From assembly GCA_964597495.1 (NCBI GenBank), contig CAZQYC010000007.1, positions 10,102 through 74,101 of the forward strand: a DNA stretch of 64,000 bases, in the 5' to 3' direction. The DNA is from CAZQYC01 sp964597495 (GTDB lineage Bacteria > Pseudomonadota > Gammaproteobacteria > Steroidobacterales > Steroidobacteraceae). How positions within the stretch are numbered: position 1 is the stretch's first letter; each line of letters starts with the position of its first letter. A model generated the notes under the pieces. The model saw nothing but the letters and a program-made list of their open reading frames with translations. It made no database searches and was not told the DNA's origin. This document shows, one piece after another, positions 1-6,940 of this stretch. The position numbers and the translations under genes are program-made.

Positions 1-81
1 ACGCAACGCGCCTACGAGATGAACTCGAAGGCTATCCAAACGACGGATCAGATGCTCGAGTATGTCAGCAATACTTTGTAA
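1..81 (+). CDS. flgG: flagellar distal rod protein FlgG, C-terminal end
   Basis: An open frame enters from the left edge and ends at a TAA at 79-81, giving 26 residues. The end matches the conserved C-terminal helix of flagellar rod/hook proteins (AYEMNSKAIQTTDQMLEYV), where FlgG subunits pack in the coiled-coil core of the distal rod. flgH follows 40 bases later, the usual flgG-flgH order. Only the last helix is visible, so the assignment to FlgG rather than another rod protein rests on this motif plus position. Confidence 0.85.
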   Translation, partial: TQRAYEMNSKAIQTTDQMLEYVSNTL

Positions 82-121
82 GTGAGCGAGTGAGGCGGTA
101 AGTAGCGAGAACGAGATAGCC

Positions 122-790
122 ATGAATAAATATGTGACGACGTTCCTAACGACAGTGGCGTTCGCGCTCACTGCCTGCATATCTCCGCCGCACGCGCCGG
201 ATTTCAATGCGGCTTGGCCGGAAACGGTCGAGCCCGCGGCAACATCGAGCGGTTCGATTTATCAGGAGGGGCGCGAAGTTGCTCTGTTCGAAAATAGTAT
301 TGCGCGTCGCATCGGCGACACCGTTACGATTCGCTTGGTCGAAAGCACTAATGCCTCGAAGAGCTCCACCACCGGTACGAAGAAGGAAACCACGGTGGAC
401 ATCGGTGCGCCGACGGGCATTGGTACGCAGATGGCGTTGAACGGTGCGCCGCTCGGAGTGGGTTTCGAGAACAAAAACAGTTTCGCGGGTTCGGGCAACA
501 GCGCGCAAAGCAACAAACTTGAGGGTCAAATTACGGTCACGGTCGCAAAGCGCCTGTCAAACGGCAATTTGCTGATTCGCGGACAGAAGTGGCTGACGCT
601 GAATCAAGGTTCGGAGTTCGTGCGCGTACAAGGAATCATCCGACCGGTGGACATCGATCCCGATAACAGCATTCCCTCGTACAAAGTGGCCGACGCGACG
701 ATTTCCTACGGTGGCAAAGGCGCTCTCGCCGACGCGAACGCGCCGGGACTGTTTTCGCGGTTCTTTAATTCGAAGTGGATGCCGTTTTGA
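122..790 (+). CDS. flgH: flagellar L-ring lipoprotein FlgH
   Basis: A 222-residue outer-membrane lipoprotein that forms the L-ring bushing around the rod. The N-terminus is a type II signal peptide with lipobox L-T-A-C and the acylated cysteine at residue 19. The family core (ARRIGDTVTIRLVEST, about residues 59-75) and the conserved end (PGLFSRFFNSKWMPF) are both present, and the length is normal. It lies between flgG and flgI, its P-ring partner. The stop is followed directly by a heptad CTAG array. Confidence 0.96.
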   Translation: MNKYVTTFLTTVAFALTACISPPHAPDFNAAWPETVEPAATSSGSIYQEGREVALFENSIARRIGDTVTIRLVESTNASKSSTTGTKKETTVDIGAPTGIGTQMALNGAPLGVGFENKNSFAGSGNSAQSNKLEGQITVTVAKRLSNGNLLIRGQKWLTLNQGSEFVRVQGIIRPVDIDPDNSIPSYKVADATISYGGKGALADANAPGLFSRFFNSKWMPF

Positions 791-795
791 AGAAG

Positions 796-828
796 CAGCT
801 AGCCGCTAGCCACTAGCTACTAGCCAGA
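796..828. repeat. heptad CTAG array, flgH-flgI junction (left arm)
   Basis: Four 7-base units (cagctag, ccgctag, ccactag, ctactag) in perfect register followed by ccaga. It starts just after the flgH stop. Its right-hand partner is degenerate and lies within the flgI open frame at 883-915. Confidence 0.9.
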
Positions 829-851
829 AAAAACATTCGGAAGCTTACGCT

Positions 852-2012
852 ATGAAAGAGTCTTTGCATCATTCTTCTCTAACTAGCAACTACGGCCTAG
901 CGCCTAGTGGCTTAGCTACAGCGGCGATTATGGCGCTGGTGGTGATGTTAGTCGCACCGACTGCAGTGGCTGAGCGCGTCAAGGATCTCGCTTCCGTCTC
1001 CGGCGTTCGCGGCAACCAATTGGTCGGCTATGGTCTCGTCGTCGGTCTCGATGGCACCGGCGATCAAACTAGCCAAGCGCCGTTTACCATTCAAAGCATT
1101 CGCAACATGTTGGCCAAGTTCGGCGTCACGATTCCGTCGAACGTCAATCCTCAATTGAAGAATGTCGCGGCGGTAACGGTGACGGCGGAGCTTCCGGCGT
1201 TTTCGAAATCCGGCCAGGCCATCGACGTAACCGTTTCGTCGATCGGCAATGCCGCCAGTCTCCGCGGCGGCAATCTGCTCATGACGCCGCTCCGCGGTAT
1301 CGACGGCGAGGTGTATGCGATTGCGCAAGGCAGCCTGACCGTGAGTGGCTTCGGCATTGCCGGTAAGGACGGCTCGCGTATTTCCATCAACGTGCCGAGC
1401 AGCGGGCGCATTCCTGGCGGCGCAATGGTGGAGAAAGAAGTACCGAGCCGTTTTGCGAGCGACCCGTACATTCTTTTGAACCTGCATCGTCCGGACTTCA
1501 CGACGGCAACTCGATTGGTCGACGGCATCAACAAGCTCTTGGGGCCGGAGACCGCGCAGGCAATCGATGCGATTACGGTGCGAGTGAATGCACCGATCGA
1601 TACGAGCCAGCGCATCGCCTATTTGTCGACGTTGGAATCGCTGGATATCGAGCCTGGCGAGGCGCGCGCTCGTGTCATCGTCAATTCACGCACCGGCACG
1701 GTGGTGATCGGTTCGCAAGTGCGCGTGACGGCAGCGGCGGTCGCGCACGGTTCGCTCTCGGTCTCGATCACCGAGCGCGCCGACGTCAGTCAGCCGAATC
1801 CATTGACGGGCGGTCAAACCACGGTGGCGCCCCGCTCGCAGATCGAAGTCACGGAGAAGGAAGCGCGCATGTTTAAGTTCAACGCCGGGGTCAATCTCGA
1901 CGAGATCGTACGCGCGGTGAACCAAGTGGGCGCCGCTCCGGGCGATCTGGTCGCGATTTTGGAAGCGTTAAAGGAAGCGGGCGCGCTGCGTGCCGAGCTC
2001 ATAGTGATCTAA
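852..2012 (+). CDS. flgI: flagellar P-ring protein FlgI
   Basis: A 386-residue periplasmic protein that builds the P-ring in the peptidoglycan layer. The mature part begins near residue 41 with the family signature (ERVKDLASVSGVR, LVGYGLVVGLDGTGD) and ends with the usual hydrophobic helix region. The signal peptide is unusual. From ATG 852 it has about 26 extra residues encoded across a heptad repeat before a second in-frame ATG at 930 (MALVVMLVAPTAVA). The 930 start gives a short signal with no positive n-region, while 852 supplies one. I keep 852 because the two repeat units that would place a stop in this frame are both altered. Confidence 0.95.
   Translation: MKESLHHSSLTSNYGLAPSGLATAAIMALVVMLVAPTAVAERVKDLASVSGVRGNQLVGYGLVVGLDGTGDQTSQAPFTIQSIRNMLAKFGVTIPSNVNPQLKNVAAVTVTAELPAFSKSGQAIDVTVSSIGNAASLRGGNLLMTPLRGIDGEVYAIAQGSLTVSGFGIAGKDGSRISINVPSSGRIPGGAMVEKEVPSRFASDPYILLNLHRPDFTTATRLVDGINKLLGPETAQAIDAITVRVNAPIDTSQRIAYLSTLESLDIEPGEARARVIVNSRTGTVVIGSQVRVTAAAVAHGSLSVSITERADVSQPNPLTGGQTTVAPRSQIEVTEKEARMFKFNAGVNLDEIVRAVNQVGAAPGDLVAILEALKEAGALRAELIVI
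883..915. repeat. degenerate heptad array inside the flgI 5' coding region
   Basis: Units in 7-base register at 883 (ctagcaa), 890 (ctacggc), 897 (ctagcgc), 904 (ctagtgg) and 911 (cttagct). Units 890 and 911 lack the CTAG core. They are the only two whose TAG would fall in the flgI frame (codons 891-893 and 912-914). Confidence 0.85.
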
Positions 2013-2040
2013 CTATGCGCGCATTTTTCCTCTTGCCGAT

Positions 2041-2066
2041 TTGCCAGTGGCCCGTTAGCCGGTTCG
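2041..2066. repeat. variant heptad-type repeat, flgI-flgJ junction
   Basis: The 61-base junction holds a short GCC-containing variant of the right-arm repeat (ccagtgg, cccgttag, ccggtt) running into ctttcttATG of flgJ. It resembles the ggccag-type arm before motD. No clear left arm is present. Confidence 0.5.
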
Positions 2067-2073
2067 CTTTCTT

Positions 2074-3258
2074 ATGACCACTCCCGTTAATTTCTACGCC
2101 GACTTCAAAGGTCTTGCGTCGCTCAAGAACGATGCGACTCAGCAAGATCCGAAGGCATTGCGGGAAGCGGCGCGCCAGTTCGAGAGTCTGTTCACGCAGA
2201 TGATGTTGAAGAGCATGCGCGATGCGACGAAGGCGTTTCAGTCGGACAATCCGCTCATGGGAAGCGATCAAACCGATTTTTATCGCGAGATGTTCGACAA
2301 TCAATTGGCTGTCCAGATGAGTAAGGGGCGCGGGTTGGGATTGGCGGATGTGTTGGTGAGGCAGTTGCAGGGTGGTGTTGCGCCTCTCGCGAAAGAGGTC
2401 CCCGCTTCAAACAAAGTAGGAGAGGGGAGCGCCCCCACCCTAACCCTCCCCCGTGGAGCGGGGGAGGGGATAAGAACGCCGTTGAAGATAGATGTGGATG
2501 GCAAAGCTCTAATATCTGTTCCCCTCCCCCGTTCCACGGAGGAGGGCAGGGTGGGGGCATCTTCTTCTGCTATCGATGCCGCTCCGCAAACAACGGCAGT
2601 AATCGATAGCAATGACGAGTTAGCTATTTTCCACGGCAGCGTCGACGAAACGGCGAACGCCAATCAACCTCTCCCTGAATCTCGACCCGTGACTGTCGAC
2701 TCCATCTCACGAACCGCACGCCGCGACTCCATCGCGACCACGCCCGACGAATTCGTAACCCAACTCTGGCCGCACGCCAAAGTCGCCGCCGATGAACTCG
2801 GTGTCGATCCTCATATGCTGATTGCGCAAGCCGCACTCGAAACCGGTTGGGGGAAATCCATTCCCTGCAATCCCGACGGGACGTGCTCCTTCAATCTGTT
2901 CGGCATCAAAGCGGGCGGCCGCTGGCAAGGCCCGGCCGTCGGCGTCAATACGTTGGAGTTCGAAGACGGAATGGCGGTACGCCGTCGCGCGAGTTTTCGC
3001 GCTTACGAATCCGCCGCCGACAGTTTTCGCGATTATGCTTCTCTCATAAAGAATAGCCCGCGTTACGCCGCCGCGCTCGGAACCGGAAGCGATACCGCCG
3101 CGTTTGCCAACGCCCTACAGCAAGGTGGTTACGCCACCGATCCGAATTACGCGAACAAGCTTACGGCGGTTGCCGAGCGTTTGCGTGCTTCTCTCAAGAC
3201 CGATACGCCGCAGCCGTTAGCTTTAGGAAAGCGTGTGTCGATCGGAGGGCAAACGTAA
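2074..3258 (+). CDS. flgJ: flagellar rod-capping protein / muramidase FlgJ
   Basis: A 394-residue dual-domain protein. Residues 1 to about 105 are the rod-capping domain (LREAARQFESLFTQMMLKSM). About 220-385 are a glucosaminidase domain (LIAQAALETGWGK, with the likely catalytic Glu at 256) that opens the peptidoglycan for the rod. The protein is longer than the roughly 310-330 residues common for the family. The excess is largely an in-frame GC-rich palindromic repeat encoding residues about 120-162 (LTLPRGAGEG and EEGRVGASS) in the linker between domains. No strong Shine-Dalgarno is visible; the start is preceded by ctttctt. Confidence 0.95.
   Translation: MTTPVNFYADFKGLASLKNDATQQDPKALREAARQFESLFTQMMLKSMRDATKAFQSDNPLMGSDQTDFYREMFDNQLAVQMSKGRGLGLADVLVRQLQGGVAPLAKEVPASNKVGEGSAPTLTLPRGAGEGIRTPLKIDVDGKALISVPLPRSTEEGRVGASSSAIDAAPQTTAVIDSNDELAIFHGSVDETANANQPLPESRPVTVDSISRTARRDSIATTPDEFVTQLWPHAKVAADELGVDPHMLIAQAALETGWGKSIPCNPDGTCSFNLFGIKAGGRWQGPAVGVNTLEFEDGMAVRRRASFRAYESAADSFRDYASLIKNSPRYAAALGTGSDTAAFANALQQGGYATDPNYANKLTAVAERLRASLKTDTPQPLALGKRVSIGGQT
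2431..2559. repeat. GC-rich palindromic element inside flgJ
   Basis: A composite inverted repeat. The outer arms gcccccaccct (2431-2441) and agggtgggggc (2549-2559) are perfectly complementary. Inside are a ccctccccc/gggggaggg hairpin and a cctccccc/ggagg-type hairpin. The element is 129 bases, exactly 43 codons, so flgJ stays in frame. A related copy lies at 31350-31444 in fliP. Confidence 0.85.
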
Positions 3259-3292
3259 TGCGGTGCTTCGCGCCTTGCCGGTTCGATTACTA

Positions 3293-3327
3293 CCTACAGC
3301 CTACAGCCTACGGCTTACAGCCTAGCC
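3293..3327. repeat. heptad repeat, CCTACNG variant, flgJ-flgK junction
   Basis: Five 7-base units in register (cctacag, cctacag, cctacgg, cttacag, cctagcc) fill most of the 78-base gap between flgJ and flgK. The core is CTAC rather than CTAG in most units, so this is a variant or decayed version of the main family. Confidence 0.75.
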
Positions 3328-3336
3328 GGAGCTTCC

Positions 3337-5232
3337 ATGGGTGACATGCTTGCATCGGCCACGTCGGGTTTACTTGCGTTTCAGCGCGCGCTCGATACGA
3401 CCAGCCATAATATTTCCAATGCGACTACCGACGGCTTTAGCCGCCAACGCGTTTTAATCGGTACGCGCTTGCCGACGCCTTATTCGACTGGATTCGTGGG
3501 TAACGGCGTCAGCGTGCAAACGGTCGAGCGCCTTTTCGATCGTTACGTTGCCGAAGAGACACGGAATGCCTCGAGTCTACTTTCGCGGCTGACGACTTAC
3601 TCGGCCAATGCCGATGGGCTGGATAACCTGTTTGCCGACGAAAATATCGGCCTCACGGCGTCGTTGCAGAAGTTCATCAATTCGTTTCAAGACCTTGCGA
3701 ATTCGCCGTCGTCGATACCGGCGCGGCAAGTCGTGCTCTCGCAGGCTCAGGTATTTCGCGATCGCTTGCAGTCTTTTGACGGCCGCTTGACCGAAATCGG
3801 CAGGGACTTGAATTCGCGCCTGGCGGAAGAGGCGGGCACCGTCACGTCGCTGGCGAAAAACATCGCGGAGTTGAATCGCTCGATCACCGTCGATCAGGCC
3901 CGTACCGGACAACCGCCAAACGACTTGTTAGACCAACGCGACCGGCTCGTGGACGAACTGGCCACGCATATCAATGCGCAAATCACGCGGCAAGACGACG
4001 GTTCGGTATTGATCTCGATCGGCGGACAACCCTTGGTGGTTGGGAACGAAGCATTTAGCTTGGTGGCTATTCCGGAGCTTTACGACACTTCGCGCTCCTC
4101 GCTGGCCGTTCAGAGCGCAACCGCGACCGTGGACGTGGGTACGCGTCTATCGGGCGGATCGCTCGGCGCGCTGCTCGATTTTCGGAGGGATTTGCTCGAC
4201 ACAACGCGCAATTCGCTCGGCCGATTAAGCGTTGCCTTAACCGAGCAGGTGAACGCACAAAGTCGCGCCGGCATCGATTTGAACGGCAATTCCGGCACGG
4301 ATTTGTTCAGCGTCGGCGGCATCGAATCGTTTGCGCGGACGAACAACGCGGGTACCGGAGCCGTGACTATTGCCCGGCAGCAGCCGAGTGCGGGCTCGTT
4401 GACCGAAGCGGATTACTACTTGGATTTCGGCGGGAGCGGCTGGTCGCTGCGTCGCGCGGATACCGGCGCCGCCGTTACCATGACGGGTGCGGGCACCGTG
4501 GGCTCGCCGTTTCTTGCGGATGGACTCTCGATCGTCGTGAGCGGCGCCCCGACGGTGGGCGATAACTTTTTAATTCGACCGACGCGAGCCGCCATTGCAG
4601 GCGTAAACGTATTGGTCAACGATCCCGAAGCGATCGCCGCTGCTGTGCCGATCTCGACGTCGGTGGCCGCCTCGAATAGCGGTACGGGTCGTATCTCCTC
4701 CGGTGAAGTGACCAACGTTACCAATGGCGCGTTGCTCACGCCGGTCAATCTCGTCTTCGATTCCACGACCACCTATCGGATTAACGGTGTCGGCGCTTCG
4801 ATTGCCTATACTCCCGGAGCGAACATCACTCTCAACGGATGGAGCGTCGCCATCAGCGGCGGGCCTGCGATTGGCGACACTTTCTCCATCGGTCCGAATA
4901 ACAATCCCGCCGGAGACAACCGCAACGCGCTTAAGTTGAGCGATGCCTTAGGCGCCGGCGTGCTCGATGGCGGCACCACGTCCTTGAATGCCGCAGCCGG
5001 AAGGCTCGTCGGCCGAATCGGCGTGGCGGCAAGCCAAGCGCAAGCAAATCGCGATGCGCAGCAAGCCATCTACGACGACGACGTGCGCATTAAAGATTCG
5101 GTGTCCGGCGTTAATCTGGACGAAGAAGCCGGCAACCTACTGCGCTTCCAACAGGCGTATCAGGCGGCGGCACAGGCGATCAAGATTGCGGATACGTTGT
5201 TTCAAACCGTCCTCGACGCGACGCGGCGCTAA
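3337..5232 (+). CDS. flgK: flagellar hook-filament junction protein FlgK (HAP1)
   Basis: A 631-residue hook-associated protein that joins the hook to the filament through FlgL. The N-terminus carries the rod/hook family motif (LDTTSHNISNATTDGFSRQR, residues about 19-38). The C-terminus has the matching signature (SGVNLDEEAGNLLRFQQAYQ and KIADTLFQTVL). The middle (about 310-520) is a Thr/Gly-rich variable region forming the surface domains, somewhat longer than in enteric FlgK but typical for gammaproteobacteria. It is followed by flgL across a heptad-repeat junction. Confidence 0.97.
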   Translation: MGDMLASATSGLLAFQRALDTTSHNISNATTDGFSRQRVLIGTRLPTPYSTGFVGNGVSVQTVERLFDRYVAEETRNASSLLSRLTTYSANADGLDNLFADENIGLTASLQKFINSFQDLANSPSSIPARQVVLSQAQVFRDRLQSFDGRLTEIGRDLNSRLAEEAGTVTSLAKNIAELNRSITVDQARTGQPPNDLLDQRDRLVDELATHINAQITRQDDGSVLISIGGQPLVVGNEAFSLVAIPELYDTSRSSLAVQSATATVDVGTRLSGGSLGALLDFRRDLLDTTRNSLGRLSVALTEQVNAQSRAGIDLNGNSGTDLFSVGGIESFARTNNAGTGAVTIARQQPSAGSLTEADYYLDFGGSGWSLRRADTGAAVTMTGAGTVGSPFLADGLSIVVSGAPTVGDNFLIRPTRAAIAGVNVLVNDPEAIAAAVPISTSVAASNSGTGRISSGEVTNVTNGALLTPVNLVFDSTTTYRINGVGASIAYTPGANITLNGWSVAISGGPAIGDTFSIGPNNNPAGDNRNALKLSDALGAGVLDGGTTSLNAAAGRLVGRIGVAASQAQANRDAQQAIYDDDVRIKDSVSGVNLDEEAGNLLRFQQAYQAAAQAIKIADTLFQTVLDATRR

Positions 5233-5238
5233 CGCGAG

Positions 5239-5397
5239 CTACTAGCCACTAGCTACTAGCAGCTAGCCAGAGTAAGAATGAGGTAAGCGTGTGAAGTACA
5301 ACATTAGATTCAGATGTTTCTTTGAGTCGAACGAGCAAGTATTCGGTTCTTTTATTTCCGAGCTAGTTGCTAGCGGCTAGTTGCTAGTAGCTACGAG
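5239..5397. repeat. paired heptad arrays, flgK-flgL junction
   Basis: The left arm 5239-5270 (ctactag, ccactag, ctactag, cagctag, ccag) and right arm 5363-5397 (ctagttg, ctagcgg, ctagttg, ctagtag, ctacgag) are separated by about 92 bases of AT-richer sequence. The arms are inverted in type, but not unit-for-unit complementary. Confidence 0.88.
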
Positions 5398-5412
5398 CGA
5401 AGCGAGTCCCCC

Positions 5413-6615
5413 ATGCGTATCTCCACCTCCCAATTCCACAGCCGCGCTCTCGACGGCCTGCTGAATCAGCAGTCCTTGTTGTCGAACGTCCAAAATCAAA
5501 TCGCGACCGGCAAGCGGATTCAGAATCCATCCGACGACCCGATCGGCGCCGTGCATGTTTTGGAATTGCAGCGCGCCATGGCGGAGTCTGACCAGTTCGG
5601 GCGCAATGCAGCCGCCGCGACCACGCGTTTAAACAGCGAAGAGCAGGCGCTCGGCGATGTAACGCTGCTTTTGCAGCGTGTGCGCGAACTCGTTCTGCAG
5701 GTGAATAACGGCAGCATCGACGCAAATGCGCGGCAAGCCATTGCCGTTGAGTTGGCTGCGCGATCGCAGGAACTGACTGACATCGCGAACCGTAAAGATG
5801 GCAACGGCGAATACTTGTTTTCCGGCTATGCCACCACGGCGCAGCCATTCGCACGCAATGGCGGCAGCGTTGTGTATCTGGGCGATCAAGGTAATCGCCT
5901 TCTGCAGACGAGCCCGACGCAGCGTATTGCGGACAGCCATTCAGGCTACCAAGTGTTCCAAGATATTCGGCAAGGCAACGGTACGTTCGTGATCGACGTG
6001 AACAGCGCGAATACCGGCACGGGATCGATCACGACGGGATCGGTGACCACGCCGGCGTCGTGGGTTCCGGAAACCTACACCATCACGTTTACGGCGCCTG
6101 ACACCTATCAAATCACGAACAGCGCCGCGGCCGTGATCGTTGCTCCGGTGGCGGGGAACTACACATCCGGCAGCGCCATCGCCTTCAATGGCGTGCAAGT
6201 CAGCATTAGCGGTGTTCCCGCGGCGGGCGACAGATTCACCGTGGCGCAAAGCCAGAAGGAAGACATGTTCACGACCATCGATAACATCGTGAACGCGGTG
6301 CAATCGGCGAACGATTCGGCTTTGTCGCGTGCCCAGCTCGCCTCGAAAGTGAATCGCGCGCTCGAACAATTCGACCGTGCCGAAGCGCAGCTTCACTCGG
6401 TTCGATCGGAAGTCGGTTCGCGATTGAATGCGCTCGAGAGCTCGGAAGCTTCACGCGAAGATTTAAACGTCGAAGTACAGCGAAATTTATCCAACTTGCA
6501 AGACGTCGATTACGCCGAAGCGATCAGCCGAATGAACCGGCATCTCTTGGGGTTGCAGGCGGCGCAACAGTCGTATGCGAATATTTCACAGTTGTCGTTG
6601 TTCAATTACTTGTAA
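5413..6615 (+). CDS. flgL: flagellar hook-filament junction protein FlgL (HAP3)
   Basis: A 400-residue flagellin-like junction protein. The N-terminal helix (MRISTSQFHSRALDGLLNQQ, with NQIATGKRIQNPSDDP at about 33-48) and the C-terminal helix (DYAEAISRMNRHLLGLQAAQ, ending LSLFNYL) are characteristic of FlgL. The central region (about 185-280) is variable. It sits between flgK and fliC, as expected for filament junction assembly. No clear Shine-Dalgarno precedes ATG 5413, and upstream sequence is the right arm of the heptad repeat. Confidence 0.96.
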   Translation: MRISTSQFHSRALDGLLNQQSLLSNVQNQIATGKRIQNPSDDPIGAVHVLELQRAMAESDQFGRNAAAATTRLNSEEQALGDVTLLLQRVRELVLQVNNGSIDANARQAIAVELAARSQELTDIANRKDGNGEYLFSGYATTAQPFARNGGSVVYLGDQGNRLLQTSPTQRIADSHSGYQVFQDIRQGNGTFVIDVNSANTGTGSITTGSVTTPASWVPETYTITFTAPDTYQITNSAAAVIVAPVAGNYTSGSAIAFNGVQVSISGVPAAGDRFTVAQSQKEDMFTTIDNIVNAVQSANDSALSRAQLASKVNRALEQFDRAEAQLHSVRSEVGSRLNALESSEASREDLNVEVQRNLSNLQDVDYAEAISRMNRHLLGLQAAQQSYANISQLSLFNYL

Positions 6616-6616
6616 G

Positions 6617-6710
6617 CAGCTAGCCACTAGCTTCTAGCTACTAGCCAGAATGGAACACCGCGATTCTTTACTCTGGCTAGTAGCTCGCGGCTAGAAGCTA
6701 GTAGCTAACC
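6617..6710. repeat. paired heptad arrays, upstream of fliC
   Basis: Left arm 6617-6649 (cagctag, ccactag, cttctag, ctactag, ccaga) and right arm 6671-6710 (ctctgg, ctagtag, ctcgcgg, ctagaag, ctagtag, ctaacc). The reverse complement of the right arm shares units ctactag and cttctag with the left in the same order, allowing one extra unit, so the pair can form a stem with a short loop. Confidence 0.9.
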
Positions 6711-6727
6711 AGCAGGTGCTTTAGGGC

Positions 6728-6754
6728 TAAAGTTTTCGACCTTTCTGCCGGACC
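6728..6754 (+). promoter_or_regulatory. sigma-28 (FliA) promoter of fliC
   Basis: A perfect TAAAGTTT (6728-6735), an 11-base spacer, then GCCGGACC (6747-6754). The FliA consensus is TAAAGTTT-N11-GCCGATAA, so the -35 is 8/8, the spacing is exact and the -10 keeps the key GCCG. The implied transcription start is near 6761, leaving a leader of about 180 bases. Confidence 0.85.
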
Positions 6755-6779
6755 CGTGACATATCTATCAAGAAGCTGA

Positions 6780-6795
6780 CGTGATCTATGTCACA
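6780..6795. promoter_or_regulatory. CRP/Vfr/Clp-like palindrome in the fliC leader
   Basis: CGTGA-TCTATG-TCACA matches the CRP-family consensus TGTGA-N6-TCACA at 9 of 10 positions with exact spacing. It lies about 20 bases downstream of the expected fliC start, a position more consistent with repression than activation. Binding by a cAMP- or c-di-GMP-responsive regulator is inference. Confidence 0.5.
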
Positions 6796-6940
6796 TTTTT
6801 CCGAACTACGGCTTGCGTCTCTTAAGTTAGTTGCCTGGGCTCCGATACAGGTCTCAAGCAGCGCATCGTCGCATACAGCACGAGCGCAGCGCACTTACCG
6901 GGTTAGTACCCGGACTGTTCGGTAATACCAGGAGACTTTC

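Larger units (their letters stand above)
6616..6940. other. flgL-fliC intergenic region and fliC leader
   Basis: These 325 bases hold, in order: a paired heptad array (6617-6710), a FliA-type promoter (6728-6754), a CRP-like palindrome (6780-6795) within a GTGACATA/TATGTCAC dyad (6756-6763 and 6787-6794) followed by ATTTTT, then about 130 bases of leader and an AGGAG ribosome binding site before fliC. No gene is seen. Confidence 0.75.
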
